This document shows positions 42,802 to 52,500 of a stretch of DNA of 64,000 nucleotides, piece after piece (position 1 is the first letter of the stretch; every line of letters starts with the position of its first letter). The stretch is from NCBI GenBank assembly GCA_021324855.1, contig JAJPIG010000021.1, forward strand, positions 1-64,000, in the 5' to 3' direction. Made by a program: the position numbers and the translations under genes. This DNA comes from Pseudomonadota bacterium. GTDB taxonomy: Bacteria > Desulfobacterota > Binatia > Binatales > Binataceae. A model generated the notes under the pieces. It worked only from the letters and a program-made list of their open reading frames with translations. It was not told the origin of the DNA and searched no databases.

Positions 42802-43125
42802 ATGCGGCGTATTAATACGGCTCGCGGGGTTTACAACTTGCGGCTCGGCTCCGGGCTGGAGCCGGTGGGAGAGGCTGTCGGCGTTACGATCGTGCTGGAG
42901 CGGGCCGACGGCATCGAGCGGGTCTCGATGCGCTGCATCATTCCGGTTAAGCAGATATCGCAGGAAGATCGCGCTGACCCTGAAAAGATCGAGGCGCGGC
43001 TGGAGGAATGGCTGATGCCCGCGTTCGAGCAGATTCGCGAGACGGCGCTAAAATCAATTCGGAGCGAACGGCGCCTTTGGGAAGCGCGATTCATCGATGC
43101 TCCGGGTCCGTGGCGGACGACGTAG
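42802..43125 (+). CDS. Hypothetical protein, 107 residues
   Basis: A soluble alpha/beta protein (ARGVYNLRL..., then acidic helix EKIEARLEEWLMPAFEQI). Its codon use matches the neighbouring genes, but there is no clear ribosome site and no known family. It lies 36 bases after secF on the same strand. Confidence 0.5.
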   Translation: MRRINTARGVYNLRLGSGLEPVGEAVGVTIVLERADGIERVSMRCIIPVKQISQEDRADPEKIEARLEEWLMPAFEQIRETALKSIRSERRLWEARFIDAPGPWRTT

Positions 43126-43480
43126 CAGGCGTACGATAGAATCGGCATAAGCGGCGCTTCAGTCTACGCGGGCGCTAACGCATCGCGCTTATAGAATCGC
43201 GAATGGAGGCGGTTTTGGACAGATTTCGTTGTGATCGACCAGCATCGGGGATTGCTTCTCTTAATTCCCCGCGCATCGCTCTGACCGCTCGGTAAATCCC
43301 GTTTCAAACATTTGACAAATTCGTCGTTTCAGATTACTAGACTGTGTAAGTCCAACATGTCTGGCAAAAGACCATTTACCCTTTGACAGCATTCAGCGAG
43401 GGGCTATATTATACCTGTTAGGTCGACTACTGAGAGAAACGCTTCTTGCGGACAATATCCTAAAGGCTAGAGAAGTTTCG
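43126..43480 (+). promoter_or_regulatory. Regulatory region of the isc operon, two candidate promoters
   Basis: The 355-bp gap before iscS has no gene. Two sigma-70-like promoters are visible: TTGACA 43312-43317 with TACTAG 43335-43340 (spacing 17), and the better TTGACA 43383-43388 with TATATT 43405-43410 (spacing 16) or TATTAT 43407-43412 (spacing 18). No clear IscR palindrome was recognised. Confidence 0.6.
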
Positions 43481-44701
43481 ATGCTCAAGCTGCCGATTTA
43501 CATGGACAACCATGCGACGACCCGGGTTGATCCGCGCGTGGTCGATGCGATGCTGCCGTACTTCAGCGAGAAGTTCGGCAACGCCGCCAGTCGTAATCAT
43601 AGCTTCGGATGGGAAGCGGAAGAGGCGGTCGAAAAGGCGCGCGGCCAGATCGCGGCGATTATCGGTGCGAAGTCCAAAGAGATCATCTTCACCAGCGGCG
43701 CGACCGAATCGGACAATCTCGCGATCAAGGGCGTCGTCGACTTCTACAAGGACAAGGGTAACCACATTGTAACCTGCGTCACCGAGCACAAGGCCGTGCT
43801 CGATAGCTGCCGCGCCCTGGAGCGGGCGGGACGCGCGACCGTGACGTACCTGCCGGTCGACAAGTACGGGATGGTCGATCCCGACGAAGTCCGCAAGGCG
43901 ATTACCGACAAGACCGTGCTGGTCACAATCATGTTCGCGAACAATGAGATTGGCACGATCCATCCGATAGCCGAGATCGGCAAAATCACCCGCGAGAAGG
44001 GCGTGGTGTTCCATTGCGACGCAGTCCAGGCGATCGGCAAGGTGCCGGTCGATGTGGATCGCTGCGGAATCGACCTGATGTCGCTGACCGCCCATAAGCT
44101 CTACGGACCCAAAGGCGTCGGCGCGCTCTATGTCCGCTCCAAAGGGCCGCGCGTGCGATTGACGCCGATCATTGACGGCGGCGGCCATGAGCGTGGAATG
44201 CGGTCCGGAACGCTGAACGTCCCCGGGATAGTCGGCTTCGGTGCAGCATGCGAGATTGCACAGCGTGAGATGACCGATGAAGCTGCGCGCCTCGTCGAGC
44301 TGCGTACCCGGCTGCAGGCGGGACTCTTTGAGCGGCTCGAGGATGTCTACCTCAATGGTCACCCGACCGAGCGGTTGCCTGGTAATCTCAACCTGAGCTT
44401 CGCCTACGTCGAGGGCGAGTCGCTGCTGATGGGCATCAACGATGTCGCGGTGAGCTCGGGCTCCGCCTGCACCTCGGCGACATTGGAACCGTCTTACGTG
44501 ATACGGGCGCTCGGGATCGACGAAGAACTCGCGCACAGCTCGATCCGCTTCGGGCTCGGACGTTTCAACACCGCCGAAGAGATCGATTTCGTGACTGAGC
44601 GGGTCTCCGGCGAGGTTAAGCGACTGCGAGATATGTCGCCGCTCTATGAGATGGCGAAGGAAGGAATCGACCTGAAGTCAGTCAATTGGAAGGCAGACTA
44701 G
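43481..44701 (+). CDS. iscS: Cysteine desulfurase IscS
   Basis: IscS is a PLP-dependent enzyme that takes sulfur from cysteine for iron-sulfur cluster assembly on IscU. The 406-residue protein has [10 protein letters not shown] at the N-terminus, the PLP lysine Lys206 in [10 protein letters not shown] and the active Cys330 in SSGSACTSA. It is the first gene of the iscS-iscU-iscA-hscB-hscA-iscX operon. No iscR precedes it and no ferredoxin gene follows hscA, unlike the E. coli operon. Confidence 0.93.
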   Translation: MLKLPIYMDNHATTRVDPRVVDAMLPYFSEKFGNAASRNHSFGWEAEEAVEKARGQIAAIIGAKSKEIIFTSGATESDNLAIKGVVDFYKDKGNHIVTCVTEHKAVLDSCRALERAGRATVTYLPVDKYGMVDPDEVRKAITDKTVLVTIMFANNEIGTIHPIAEIGKITREKGVVFHCDAVQAIGKVPVDVDRCGIDLMSLTAHKLYGPKGVGALYVRSKGPRVRLTPIIDGGGHERGMRSGTLNVPGIVGFGAACEIAQREMTDEAARLVELRTRLQAGLFERLEDVYLNGHPTERLPGNLNLSFAYVEGESLLMGINDVAVSSGSACTSATLEPSYVIRALGIDEELAHSSIRFGLGRFNTAEEIDFVTERVSGEVKRLRDMSPLYEMAKEGIDLKSVNWKAD

Positions 44702-44722
44702 GGGGGAGAGGCTCGGAAGGTT

Positions 44723-45139
44723 ATGGCTTATTCAACCAAGGTGCTCGACCATTACAACCATCCTCGCAACGTTGGCAGCTTCGCGAAAGACGAAGAGAAT
44801 ATTGGCACGGGAGTGGTTGGCGCGCCCGAATGTGGCGACGTGATGAAGCTGCAGCTCAAGATCACCGACCAGGGCGTAATCGAGGATGCGCGCTTCAAGA
44901 CCTTCGGATGCGGCAGCGCGATCGCGAGTTCGAGCTATGTGACCGAGCTGGTAAAGGGCAAGCGCATCGATGAGGCGCTTGCGATCCGCAACACCAGCAT
45001 CGTGCAGGAGCTGAACCTGCCGCCGGTCAAGATCCATTGTTCGGTGCTGGCCGAGGACGCGATTAAGGCCGCGATCAGCGACTGGAAGAAGCGCAAGGGG
45101 ATGGCCCCGGCCGAGGAGAAAAAGAGCGCAGAGGGTTAG
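44723..45139 (+). CDS. iscU: Iron-sulfur cluster scaffold IscU
   Basis: The scaffold on which clusters are built, 138 residues. The three cluster cysteines are Cys37, Cys63 and Cys106, and the HscA-recognition motif LPPVK is at 99-103. A short tail (GMAPAEEKKSAEG) follows the usual end. AGGTT precedes the start, 21 bases after iscS. Confidence 0.93.
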   Translation: MAYSTKVLDHYNHPRNVGSFAKDEENIGTGVVGAPECGDVMKLQLKITDQGVIEDARFKTFGCGSAIASSSYVTELVKGKRIDEALAIRNTSIVQELNLPPVKIHCSVLAEDAIKAAISDWKKRKGMAPAEEKKSAEG

Positions 45140-45154
45140 ACTCGCTGGTTAACT

Positions 45155-45469
45155 ATGGTTACGCTGTCTGAAAACGCTGCGATTAAGATTAAGCAGTTGG
45201 TGGGCGACAAGCCTGCGGCAGGCCTGCGGGTGAAGGTGGTTGGCGGCGGATGCTCCGGCCTGCAGTACCGCATGGAGATCGACGCCCAAGGTGAACGCGA
45301 CAAGGTGTTCGAGCGCGACGGCGCCCGATTAATCGTTGACAAGAAGAGTTTTTTGTATTTAAACGGCGCGCAACTGGACTACGCCGAAGAACTGATGTCC
45401 TCGGGTTTCAAACTCGTCAATCCCAACGCCAAGCGCACATGCGGATGCGGGGAATCGTTCATCGTATGA
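45155..45469 (+). CDS. iscA: Iron-sulfur cluster carrier IscA
   Basis: An A-type carrier, 104 residues, with Cys33 (GGCSG) and the C-terminal CGCG pair Cys96 and Cys98. It transfers clusters, especially [4Fe-4S], to target proteins. It starts 15 bases after iscU and is followed closely by hscB. Confidence 0.92.
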   Translation: MVTLSENAAIKIKQLVGDKPAAGLRVKVVGGGCSGLQYRMEIDAQGERDKVFERDGARLIVDKKSFLYLNGAQLDYAEELMSSGFKLVNPNAKRTCGCGESFIV

Positions 45470-45472
45470 ACG

Positions 45473-46153
45473 GTGAGCAGCGGGGTCACTGGCGCAAAGA
45501 TGGTGCAATGCCCGTCATGCGCGCGGCTCTCAGAGCCGCGCCTGGTCTGTCCGCAATGCGGCGGACCACTGCCGGCTGAAATAGACAGTTTCGCCGCGCT
45601 GGGATTAACCCGAAAGCTCGTCATCGCTCCGGCTGCACTTGAGCGAGCGTATCACGACCTAAGCCGTAGAATTCATCCGGATCGCTTTGCTTCGAGTCCG
45701 CCCAAGGTTCGCGACGCGAGCCTCCGGGCTACGGCGCTGCTAACGCGCAGTTATCGGATCCTTAGCGATCCCGTGAGCCGCGGAAATTATTGGCTGGAGC
45801 TGAACGGCGAGAAACTCAACCAGAACAATAATCGCGTTCCACCGGATTTGGCGGAGCTGGTCTTCGAGATCCAGGAACAACTTGCCGAGTTCCGCGCCGC
45901 CCGAGGCGGAGACGCCTCGGAAACAGGCGACATCGCCGATGCGATCGCCGGGCGGAGACGTGAATTGGCGGCTGCGATCGAACAGGCGATTGGCGATTTG
46001 AATCGGAATTTCGAGCGATGGGACGCGCGCGGCGAACATGACGACCTTGCGCCGCTTATCTCGGAGCTAAAAGCGCTGCTCTCGCGGATCGCATACTTGC
46101 GCACGCTTATTCGCGATGTAGATCGGGAACTGGACAGCGTGAAGGCCGCTTAA
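45473..46153 (+). CDS. hscB: Co-chaperone HscB with N-terminal zinc ribbon
   Basis: A J-protein that delivers IscU to HscA. The N-terminus has a zinc ribbon (Cys13, Cys16, Cys26, Cys29), as in HscB of mitochondria and many delta-type bacteria rather than E. coli HscB. The J-domain follows with HPD at 68-70, and the C-terminal three-helix domain binds IscU. The start may be GTG 45473 or ATG 45500; both keep the zinc ribbon. Confidence 0.87.
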   Translation: MSSGVTGAKMVQCPSCARLSEPRLVCPQCGGPLPAEIDSFAALGLTRKLVIAPAALERAYHDLSRRIHPDRFASSPPKVRDASLRATALLTRSYRILSDPVSRGNYWLELNGEKLNQNNNRVPPDLAELVFEIQEQLAEFRAARGGDASETGDIADAIAGRRRELAAAIEQAIGDLNRNFERWDARGEHDDLAPLISELKALLSRIAYLRTLIRDVDRELDSVKAA

Positions 46154-46193
46154 CAATTCAGCAAAACTGGCGCGGCATAGTTAGATTCAATAA

Positions 46194-48056
46194 ATGGCTC
46201 GTATACTTGGCATAGACTTGGGCACCACCAACAGCCTGATCGCGACGATGCACGGAGGACAGCCGCGCGTTATCCCCGACCCGCGCACTCGGCAGACGCT
46301 GCTGCCGTCGGTTGTCGCGATCACACCCGATGGCGAGATGGCCGTCGGCGAAGACGCCATAAGAATGGAGCCGCATCTGACGGTCGAGCGCGATGGGCAT
46401 GTCGCCACGATCGACTTTCCAGGTGGCGGTAAAGGTGCAGTCATCCGGTCGGTCAAGCGCTACATGGGACTTGGCGGCGCCGACCTAGCCCCCGAAGACC
46501 GCCGACGTTACGACTTCGCTGATTTGAGCGGCCCCGTGGTCCGCTTCAAAGTTGGAAATCGTGAGTACACTCCGCCGCAAATTTCGGCTGAGATTCTGAA
46601 GGCGCTTAAGCGCCGTGCCGAGGAGGTTCTCAACGACAAAGTCGAGCAGGTCGTGATCACGGTACCGGCTTACTTCAACGACGGTCAGCGTCAGGCGACG
46701 AAAGACGCCGGCCTGCTCGCCGGCCTCAAGGTTGAACGGCTGGTCAACGAGCCGACCGCGGCGTCCCTGGCCTACGGTCTGCAAAAGATGGCGGGCGGTC
46801 GGGTGGCAGTCTACGATTTCGGCGGCGGCACGTTCGACATCTCGATCCTGAGTGTCAAGGACGGCGTTTTCGAGGTGCTATCGACCAACGGCGATACGCA
46901 TCTCGGCGGCGACGATATCGATCGCGCGCTGGTCGATTTCATCCTCGCCGGATTGCCCGAAACCATGCGCTCAGACCGCCATGTCTGGAATACGGTTCGG
47001 CACGTCGCCGAGGATGCGAAGAAGATCCTGAGCTTTCAGGAAGGCGTCGCGATCGAGCTCAAGCTGCCGCAGGGTCCGCTCGATCGCACGATCGACCGTG
47101 CCGAGCTCGAAAAGCTCGCCGAGCCATTCATTCGGCGCACGCTGGAATGCTGCGCACGCGCGCTCAAGGATGCAGGGCTTGCCCCGGCCGATGTCAATGA
47201 AGTGGTGCTGGTCGGCGGCTCCACGCGGATGCCGCTGGTGAGGCGCCGTGTGCGCGAGTTCTTCCGGCGCGACCCGCTCTGCTCGATCGATCCCGACCAG
47301 GTGGTGGCGCTCGGCGCGGCTGTGCAGGCGGGAATCCTGATGGGCACGCAGCCGGACATGCTGCTGCTCGACGTGGTGCCGCTCTCGCTCGGTATCGAGA
47401 CCGTCGGCGGCGTGGTCGAGCGCCTGGTGTTCCGCAACACCACCATCCCGACCAGCGTGACTGAGATGTTCACGACCGCAGTCGACAACCAGACCCATGT
47501 TGATATCCATGTTGTTCAGGGCGAGCGCGAGCTGGCAAAGGATTGCCGCAGTCTGGCACGCTTCAAGCTCGGCCCGCTCGATCCGAAGCCGGCCGGTGTG
47601 CCGCGAATCGCGGTGACGTTCCTGATCGACGCGAACGGGATTTTGAACGTGATGGCGGCCGACGAGGAGACCGGCCGCGGCCATATGGTCGACGTCAAGC
47701 CGAGCTATGGTCTTACCGATGAGGAGATCGAGCGGATGCTCGAAGAGGCGATCGATCACGGTGATGAGGACATCGCGGAGCGCCTGTTGATCACTGCGCG
47801 CAACTCTGCCGACGAAATTCTCGCAGCGGTGCGTAAACAGCTTCGCGAGTATGCACGTCTGATCGACGATAGCGAGCGGGCCGAGATCGAGGCGCTTGCC
47901 GCCCGGGTAGAGGCCGCGCGCGCGACCACCGACCGCGACGCGATCGAGCGCCTGGTCGAGCAATTGAACCAGCTCACCACGCCGTTCGCCGAGCGCATCA
48001 TGGATGAGGCGATCAAGCAGGCGCTCGAAAAGAAAACTGTCGAGGATCTGTCGTAA
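46194..48056 (+). CDS. hscA: Hsp70-type chaperone HscA
   Basis: The specialised Hsp70 that acts on IscU. The 620-residue protein has the ATPase domain with GIDLGTTNSL, YFNDGQRQATKDAG, VYDFGGGTFDIS and VVLVGGSTRMP, then the substrate domain with VVPLSLGIETVGG. The gene position between hscB and iscX identifies it as HscA rather than DnaK. Confidence 0.92.
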   Translation: MARILGIDLGTTNSLIATMHGGQPRVIPDPRTRQTLLPSVVAITPDGEMAVGEDAIRMEPHLTVERDGHVATIDFPGGGKGAVIRSVKRYMGLGGADLAPEDRRRYDFADLSGPVVRFKVGNREYTPPQISAEILKALKRRAEEVLNDKVEQVVITVPAYFNDGQRQATKDAGLLAGLKVERLVNEPTAASLAYGLQKMAGGRVAVYDFGGGTFDISILSVKDGVFEVLSTNGDTHLGGDDIDRALVDFILAGLPETMRSDRHVWNTVRHVAEDAKKILSFQEGVAIELKLPQGPLDRTIDRAELEKLAEPFIRRTLECCARALKDAGLAPADVNEVVLVGGSTRMPLVRRRVREFFRRDPLCSIDPDQVVALGAAVQAGILMGTQPDMLLLDVVPLSLGIETVGGVVERLVFRNTTIPTSVTEMFTTAVDNQTHVDIHVVQGERELAKDCRSLARFKLGPLDPKPAGVPRIAVTFLIDANGILNVMAADEETGRGHMVDVKPSYGLTDEEIERMLEEAIDHGDEDIAERLLITARNSADEILAAVRKQLREYARLIDDSERAEIEALAARVEAARATTDRDAIERLVEQLNQLTTPFAERIMDEAIKQALEKKTVEDLS

Positions 48057-48075
48057 GCGACAAGGTGGGAAAAGT

Positions 48076-48294
48076 ATGGGACTCAAATGGGATCAGGCGG
48101 AGGATATCGCCGAGGTGTTGGCGGAAAATCACCCGGGACTCAATCCGCTCGATGTGAGATTTACCGACCTGCGCCAGTGGGTGATCGATCTCGACGAATT
48201 CGATGATAATCCGGACGGCTCGAATGAGTCGGTTCTGGAGGCCATCCAGATGGCCTGGAACGAAATTTACCAGCAGCAGAGCGACGAAGATTAA
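48076..48294 (+). CDS. iscX: Iron-sulfur assembly protein IscX
   Basis: A small acidic iron-binding modulator of IscS, 72 residues from ATG 48076. Signatures WDQAEDIAEVLAENHPGLNPLDVRFTDL and EFDDNPDGSNESVLEAIQMAWN are typical. GGTGGGAAA precedes the start. It closes the isc operon, 19 bases after hscA. Confidence 0.92.
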   Translation: MGLKWDQAEDIAEVLAENHPGLNPLDVRFTDLRQWVIDLDEFDDNPDGSNESVLEAIQMAWNEIYQQQSDED

Positions 48295-48343
48295 CGCTTT
48301 TGAGGGTTAAAGTTTGTAATCACGTGGATTCTGAATAGTCGGC

Positions 48344-48961
48344 ATGAGGATGCCGTCTAAGAAGGAGGATGGGGCGGTGGAGGCAAGTACGGCAAAGTCT
48401 GATTCTGGAGGCAAGATGCAGGAAAAGGAAACCTTGGACGAGAAGCTGCCGGGACTATTTGAACCCGACACGCTTTTGCCGATCCAGTACTTCGAGGCGA
48501 TGCGCCGCAAGCATCTCCTGGAGGGTGAAAAGCGTCTTATTCTGAGCGTGCTCGAAGACGCGGTCGAATGCTTCATGAAGTGTATCGACGCCACCACGAA
48601 CAAGGGCCAGCGCCTGTTTCGTGACGCCGAAGACTGGATCAACCTGGAAGATAAACAGTGGGTCTTCTCCTTCGACAACGTCTGCGAGATGCTAGATATC
48701 GAACCCGAGTATTTACGCCGCGGACTGCAGCTCTGGAAGGCGCGCCGGCTAGAGCAGATCGCGGAGCGCAAGGCGATGGCCGCGCAGGCGGCGATCGCTC
48801 CGGTCGAGCAAATCGACGAAAGCGAGCCCGCGCAATCGGCGGAGGCAGCCGCGCAGGCGCCCGTCAGCAAGACCTTCCGCGTCGAGCGGATAGCGAATCG
48901 TAAGCACGTGAAAGCGGCGCCGGCGCGCAAGGTTGCGAAGCTGAGAAAGGCGCGCGCCTGA
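48344..48961 (+). CDS. Conserved hypothetical protein
   Basis: A 205-residue soluble protein. The middle part (PDTLLPIQYFEAMRRKH...EKRLILSVLEDAVECF...WVFSFDNVCEMLDIEPEYLRRGL, about 40-130) recalls proteins of unknown function seen in deltaproteobacteria. The C-terminal third is Ala/Glu-rich and then basic. It starts 49 bases after iscX and could share the operon. Confidence 0.6.
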   Translation: MRMPSKKEDGAVEASTAKSDSGGKMQEKETLDEKLPGLFEPDTLLPIQYFEAMRRKHLLEGEKRLILSVLEDAVECFMKCIDATTNKGQRLFRDAEDWINLEDKQWVFSFDNVCEMLDIEPEYLRRGLQLWKARRLEQIAERKAMAAQAAIAPVEQIDESEPAQSAEAAAQAPVSKTFRVERIANRKHVKAAPARKVAKLRKARA

Positions 48962-49128
48962 AATAGTCCAATCAAGCCAGGCGAAGGCGGTCGCGGGCCG
49001 TCTTCGCTCTGCCGGCCGGACCGCCGCCGCTCCGGCCGAATGCGCGGTGGCTTCGCGCACGCCGACGGCCCAAGATAGAAGGAATGGAAGGAGAGCATCG
49101 CTCGCGATCCTGGAGGGGGCCATCGGAA

Positions 49129-49548
49129 ATGAAACCTGATCTCGCCCGGTTCCTGGCGCTGTTCGGATTATTGATTTTCACGCTTCCCATGTTTGCATGG
49201 GCCGGCGACCCCTATTCGATCGATTGGACCAAGCCCGACTGGGCCTACAAGCATCCGGAGTGGTGGCAGGCGTACGAGTCGAAGCAATCAGAGCTGTCGC
49301 CGTATGCGAACCCGGATCGCGCGGACGAGGCCCATTTTCGCTACTGGCAGGAGCACCATCGCGGCGCCGCCGGCCACGGCGATTACACATGGCGGCGGAA
49401 CTGCGCGCAGGAACCAAGCAACTGCAAGCCCAGCCCGTATTCCTACGGCAACAACTTCACGCCGCCCGACTCAGCTTACTATCGGCAGTACAATCCGTCT
49501 TACGGCTACATGATGCCGTGGAGCTACTACGTACCGCCGTATCGATAG
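49129..49548 (+). CDS. Secreted Tyr/Pro/Trp-rich protein of unknown function
   Basis: A 139-residue exported protein from ATG 49129, preceded by GGAGGGGG. A signal peptide (about 1-23, ending AWAG) is followed by a Trp-, Tyr- and His-rich mature part (DWTKPDWAYKHPEWWQ, YWQEHHRG) and a C-terminal Tyr/Pro-rich tail. No family recognised. Confidence 0.6.
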   Translation: MKPDLARFLALFGLLIFTLPMFAWAGDPYSIDWTKPDWAYKHPEWWQAYESKQSELSPYANPDRADEAHFRYWQEHHRGAAGHGDYTWRRNCAQEPSNCKPSPYSYGNNFTPPDSAYYRQYNPSYGYMMPWSYYVPPYR

Positions 49549-49623
49549 TTAAGACCGCGCGGCTCTGAACGATTGCCCAGGTTCAGTCCCGTTCCTCTCA
49601 CGGACGAGTGAGCGAAGCGTGGG

Positions 49624-52488
49624 TTAGGTTGCCGGGTTTTCGAGGTTCAGCACCTGCGCGAGATGGAGCGGCGCTCGGCTAGGGCAGAACTGTCGGATCT
49701 GAGTGCGGCAGGCGAAGCCGTCCGCTACAACGATTGTATCGGCTGCGCTTTTGTTGATCGCCGGGATCAGCACACGCTCGCCGATCGCGCGCGAGACTTC
49801 GTAGTGCTCGATGTCGTAGCCGAACGCCCCCGCCATCCCGCAGCATCCCGCATCCGGCACGTCGATTTTGAGGTCCGGACGGCGTTCCAGGACCGTGATT
49901 TCCGAATCAAGCCCAGTGAGCGCCTTCTGATGACAATGACCATGCAGCAGCACCCGACCGAGCGCAGTTGGGGGCGCGATCGACGGCGCACGGCGCGCGA
50001 TGAATTCGCCGAACGTCAGGACGCTGGCAGATAGCGCGCGCGCATCGTCGTCATGCGGAAAGTGGGCGGGAAGTTCGTCGCGAAACGTCAGGATACAACT
50101 CGGCTCCAGCCCTATGAGCGGCACGCCGCGCCGCGCGTACGGCGCCAACGCCGCGACGATTCGCTTCAGGTTGCGCCCGGCGCGCGTGAGCATCCCCTGG
50201 TCGTAGAGCGGCCGGCCGCAACACAGGTCTTCATTCGGCACAATCACGCTAAAGCCTGCGCGCTCGATCACGGCGACTGCGGCGATCGCGACTTCGGGCT
50301 CGAACAGATTGTTGAAAGTGTCGGCGAACATGACAACTTCCGGTCCTGAGGCCAGCTGCGCGCGACGCCTTCGGAACCAGTTTCGGAACGTCGGCTTCGC
50401 GATCCGAGGCAAACTGCGCGCGGGATGAACTCCAAGCCAGCGCCGTGCGATTCCACGCATCGCGCGTGACGCGAGCATTGCATTGCTTGCGCGCGGCATA
50501 ATCGTGGCGAGGCGCGCGAAATCGTGAATCCGGCCAAAAAAATGCGAGCTGAGAGGCCGGCGATGGGCCGCGAACCAGGCATCGAAAAACTCCGCCTTGT
50601 ATGCCGCCATGTCCACCCCCGACGGACATTCGGTCTTGCATGCCTTGCACGAGAGGCAGAGTTCGAGCGCCGACTTGAGCGCTGGATCAGTGAAGCCGCC
50701 GGGGAGCGCATCGCCGGTCAGCGACTCGAACAGGAGACGGGCGCGCCCGCGCGTCGAGTGGACTTCGTCGCGCGTCGCCATATACGACGGGCACATCGTG
50801 CCGCCATCGAGCTTGCGGCACTTGCCGATCCCCACGCATCGCATCGCAGCGCCCGCCATCCCGCCTTCAGCGCTGAAATCGAAATGGGTCGAAACTTCGC
50901 GCGCGTGATACGAAGGTCCGAGGCGCAAATGCGAATCGAGCGGGGCCGGGTCGACTATCACGCCGGGATTCATCCGCCCGTCGGGATCGAAGGCGCGCTT
51001 GAACTCACGAAATGCTTCGCTCATCTCCGCGCCGAAAATCTTCGGCAGCAGCTCGCTGCGCGCGATTCCGTCGCCGTGCTCGCCGGAAATCGAACCGCCG
51101 AACTCCGCGACCAATTCGGCGAGCGCTTCCATCGTGGCGCGGAACACGGCGACGCCGCGCGCGCTCGCGAGATCGAAATTGATCCGGCAATGAACGCATC
51201 CCTCGCCAAAGTGGCCGTAGAAAGATGCGGCAGTGAGCTGATGACGCTCGAGCAGCGCGGCGAGCCGGCGGAGATAAGCGCCCAATCGCGCCGGCGGCAC
51301 CGCGGTGTCCTCCGCGCCGGGCCATGTGCGGGGATAACCGGGAATGAATGCACTCGCGCCGAGTCCTGAACTGCGGAGACCCCACACGCCCTGCTGCTCT
51401 CGCGGATCGACGAGCACCACCGCGCCCGAGCATGCCGCGCTTTTCAGCGCTTCAGCGGCGATCGCTTCAGCGCGGCCGCGCGCATCGTCGCCGCCGGTTT
51501 CAATCGCGAGAAACGCGCGCCCTTCGGGCAGGAACTTCACGGCCGCGATCCCCCTGGCCCGCGCGAAATCCGGTAATCGATGGTCGAAGCCTTCGAGGGC
51601 TTCGGGCCGATGCTCAAGAATCCACGGTACCTGGTCGGCGGCGATGAAGACATCGTCAAAGCCGAGCACGGCCAGCGCGATTTTGCTCGGACGGGGAGTG
51701 ACCTCAAGTGTCGCTTTAAGTATGACCGCCAGCGTGCCCTCCGATCCGGCCAGCGCCCGCCCCGGATGGAATCCGTTTTCAGGCAGCAACCAGTCGAGGT
51801 TGTAGCCCGAAACGCGGCGCGGAATTTTCGGATAGCGGCGGCGGACGGGATCGCCGAACCGATCCCGAATCGCGATCAGCCGCGCATAAAGCTCGCCCTC
51901 GCGCCCGCTTGAGGACGCCGCGGCGGTCAACGAGGGTTCGCTCATCGCGCCGAGCTCGAGCCGCGTGCCATCATAAAGCATCACTTGAAGTGCATGCAGA
52001 TTATCGACGGTCTTGCCGTATGCGGCAGAGTGCGCGCCGCAAGCGTTGTTGCCGATCATCCCGCCGATCGTGCAGCGGTCGGCTGTGGTCGGATCGGGCG
52101 GAAAAAAGAGGCCGTGAGGGGCCAGGGCGCGATTGAGGTCCGCCTGAACAACACCGGGCTCTACAGTTACAAGACGCCGCTCGACGTCAATCTCGCCGAT
52201 TGCGCAAAGGTACTTCGAGAAGTCGAGCACCAGCGCAGCATTGCAGGTCTGGCCGCCGAGGCTGGTGCCGCCGCCGCGCGCCAGCACGGGGATTGAATTT
52301 TCCCGCGCGAGCTCAAGCGCCCGCGCGACGTCGCCCTCGTGGCGTGGGATGACCACGCCCAGCGGGATCTGCCGGTAATTTGAAGCGTCGGTCGAATAGA
52401 CCACCAACGCGCCGCGATCGAAGCGGACCTCGCCGTCGATCGAACGGCGCAACTCCGCTTCGAGCGGCCCGAGCGAGAAGCTCACCAA
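49624..52488 (-). CDS. FAD-linked oxidase fused to Fe-S protein (GlcD-GlcF / D-lactate dehydrogenase-like)
   Basis: A 954-residue fusion. Residues about 35-220 form the FAD-binding PCMH domain (VLARGGGTSLGGQTCN), about 225-530 the FAD-oxidase C-terminal domain (GSEGTLAVI, GEGCVHCRI, HGDGIARSELLPK), then two 4Fe-4S motifs (CVGIGKCRK... and CLSCKACKTECP) and a C-terminal CCG domain (CCGRPLYDQG; GCCGMAGAFG). Such proteins oxidise 2-hydroxy acids (glycolate, D-lactate, D-2-hydroxyglutarate). It lies directly after the FAH gene on the same strand. Confidence 0.86.
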   Translation of the reverse strand: MVSFSLGPLEAELRRSIDGEVRFDRGALVVYSTDASNYRQIPLGVVIPRHEGDVARALELARENSIPVLARGGGTSLGGQTCNAALVLDFSKYLCAIGEIDVERRLVTVEPGVVQADLNRALAPHGLFFPPDPTTADRCTIGGMIGNNACGAHSAAYGKTVDNLHALQVMLYDGTRLELGAMSEPSLTAAASSSGREGELYARLIAIRDRFGDPVRRRYPKIPRRVSGYNLDWLLPENGFHPGRALAGSEGTLAVILKATLEVTPRPSKIALAVLGFDDVFIAADQVPWILEHRPEALEGFDHRLPDFARARGIAAVKFLPEGRAFLAIETGGDDARGRAEAIAAEALKSAACSGAVVLVDPREQQGVWGLRSSGLGASAFIPGYPRTWPGAEDTAVPPARLGAYLRRLAALLERHQLTAASFYGHFGEGCVHCRINFDLASARGVAVFRATMEALAELVAEFGGSISGEHGDGIARSELLPKIFGAEMSEAFREFKRAFDPDGRMNPGVIVDPAPLDSHLRLGPSYHAREVSTHFDFSAEGGMAGAAMRCVGIGKCRKLDGGTMCPSYMATRDEVHSTRGRARLLFESLTGDALPGGFTDPALKSALELCLSCKACKTECPSGVDMAAYKAEFFDAWFAAHRRPLSSHFFGRIHDFARLATIMPRASNAMLASRAMRGIARRWLGVHPARSLPRIAKPTFRNWFRRRRAQLASGPEVVMFADTFNNLFEPEVAIAAVAVIERAGFSVIVPNEDLCCGRPLYDQGMLTRAGRNLKRIVAALAPYARRGVPLIGLEPSCILTFRDELPAHFPHDDDARALSASVLTFGEFIARRAPSIAPPTALGRVLLHGHCHQKALTGLDSEITVLERRPDLKIDVPDAGCCGMAGAFGYDIEHYEVSRAIGERVLIPAINKSAADTIVVADGFACRTQIRQFCPSRAPLHLAQVLNLENPAT

Positions 52489-52500
52489 TGCGGGACGGCG

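Noticed and set aside
43345-43440. Possible IscR binding site before iscS
   Set aside because: The sequence near 43411-43435 has ACCTGTTAGGTCGAC-like symmetry but does not fit the type 1 or type 2 IscR consensus well enough.
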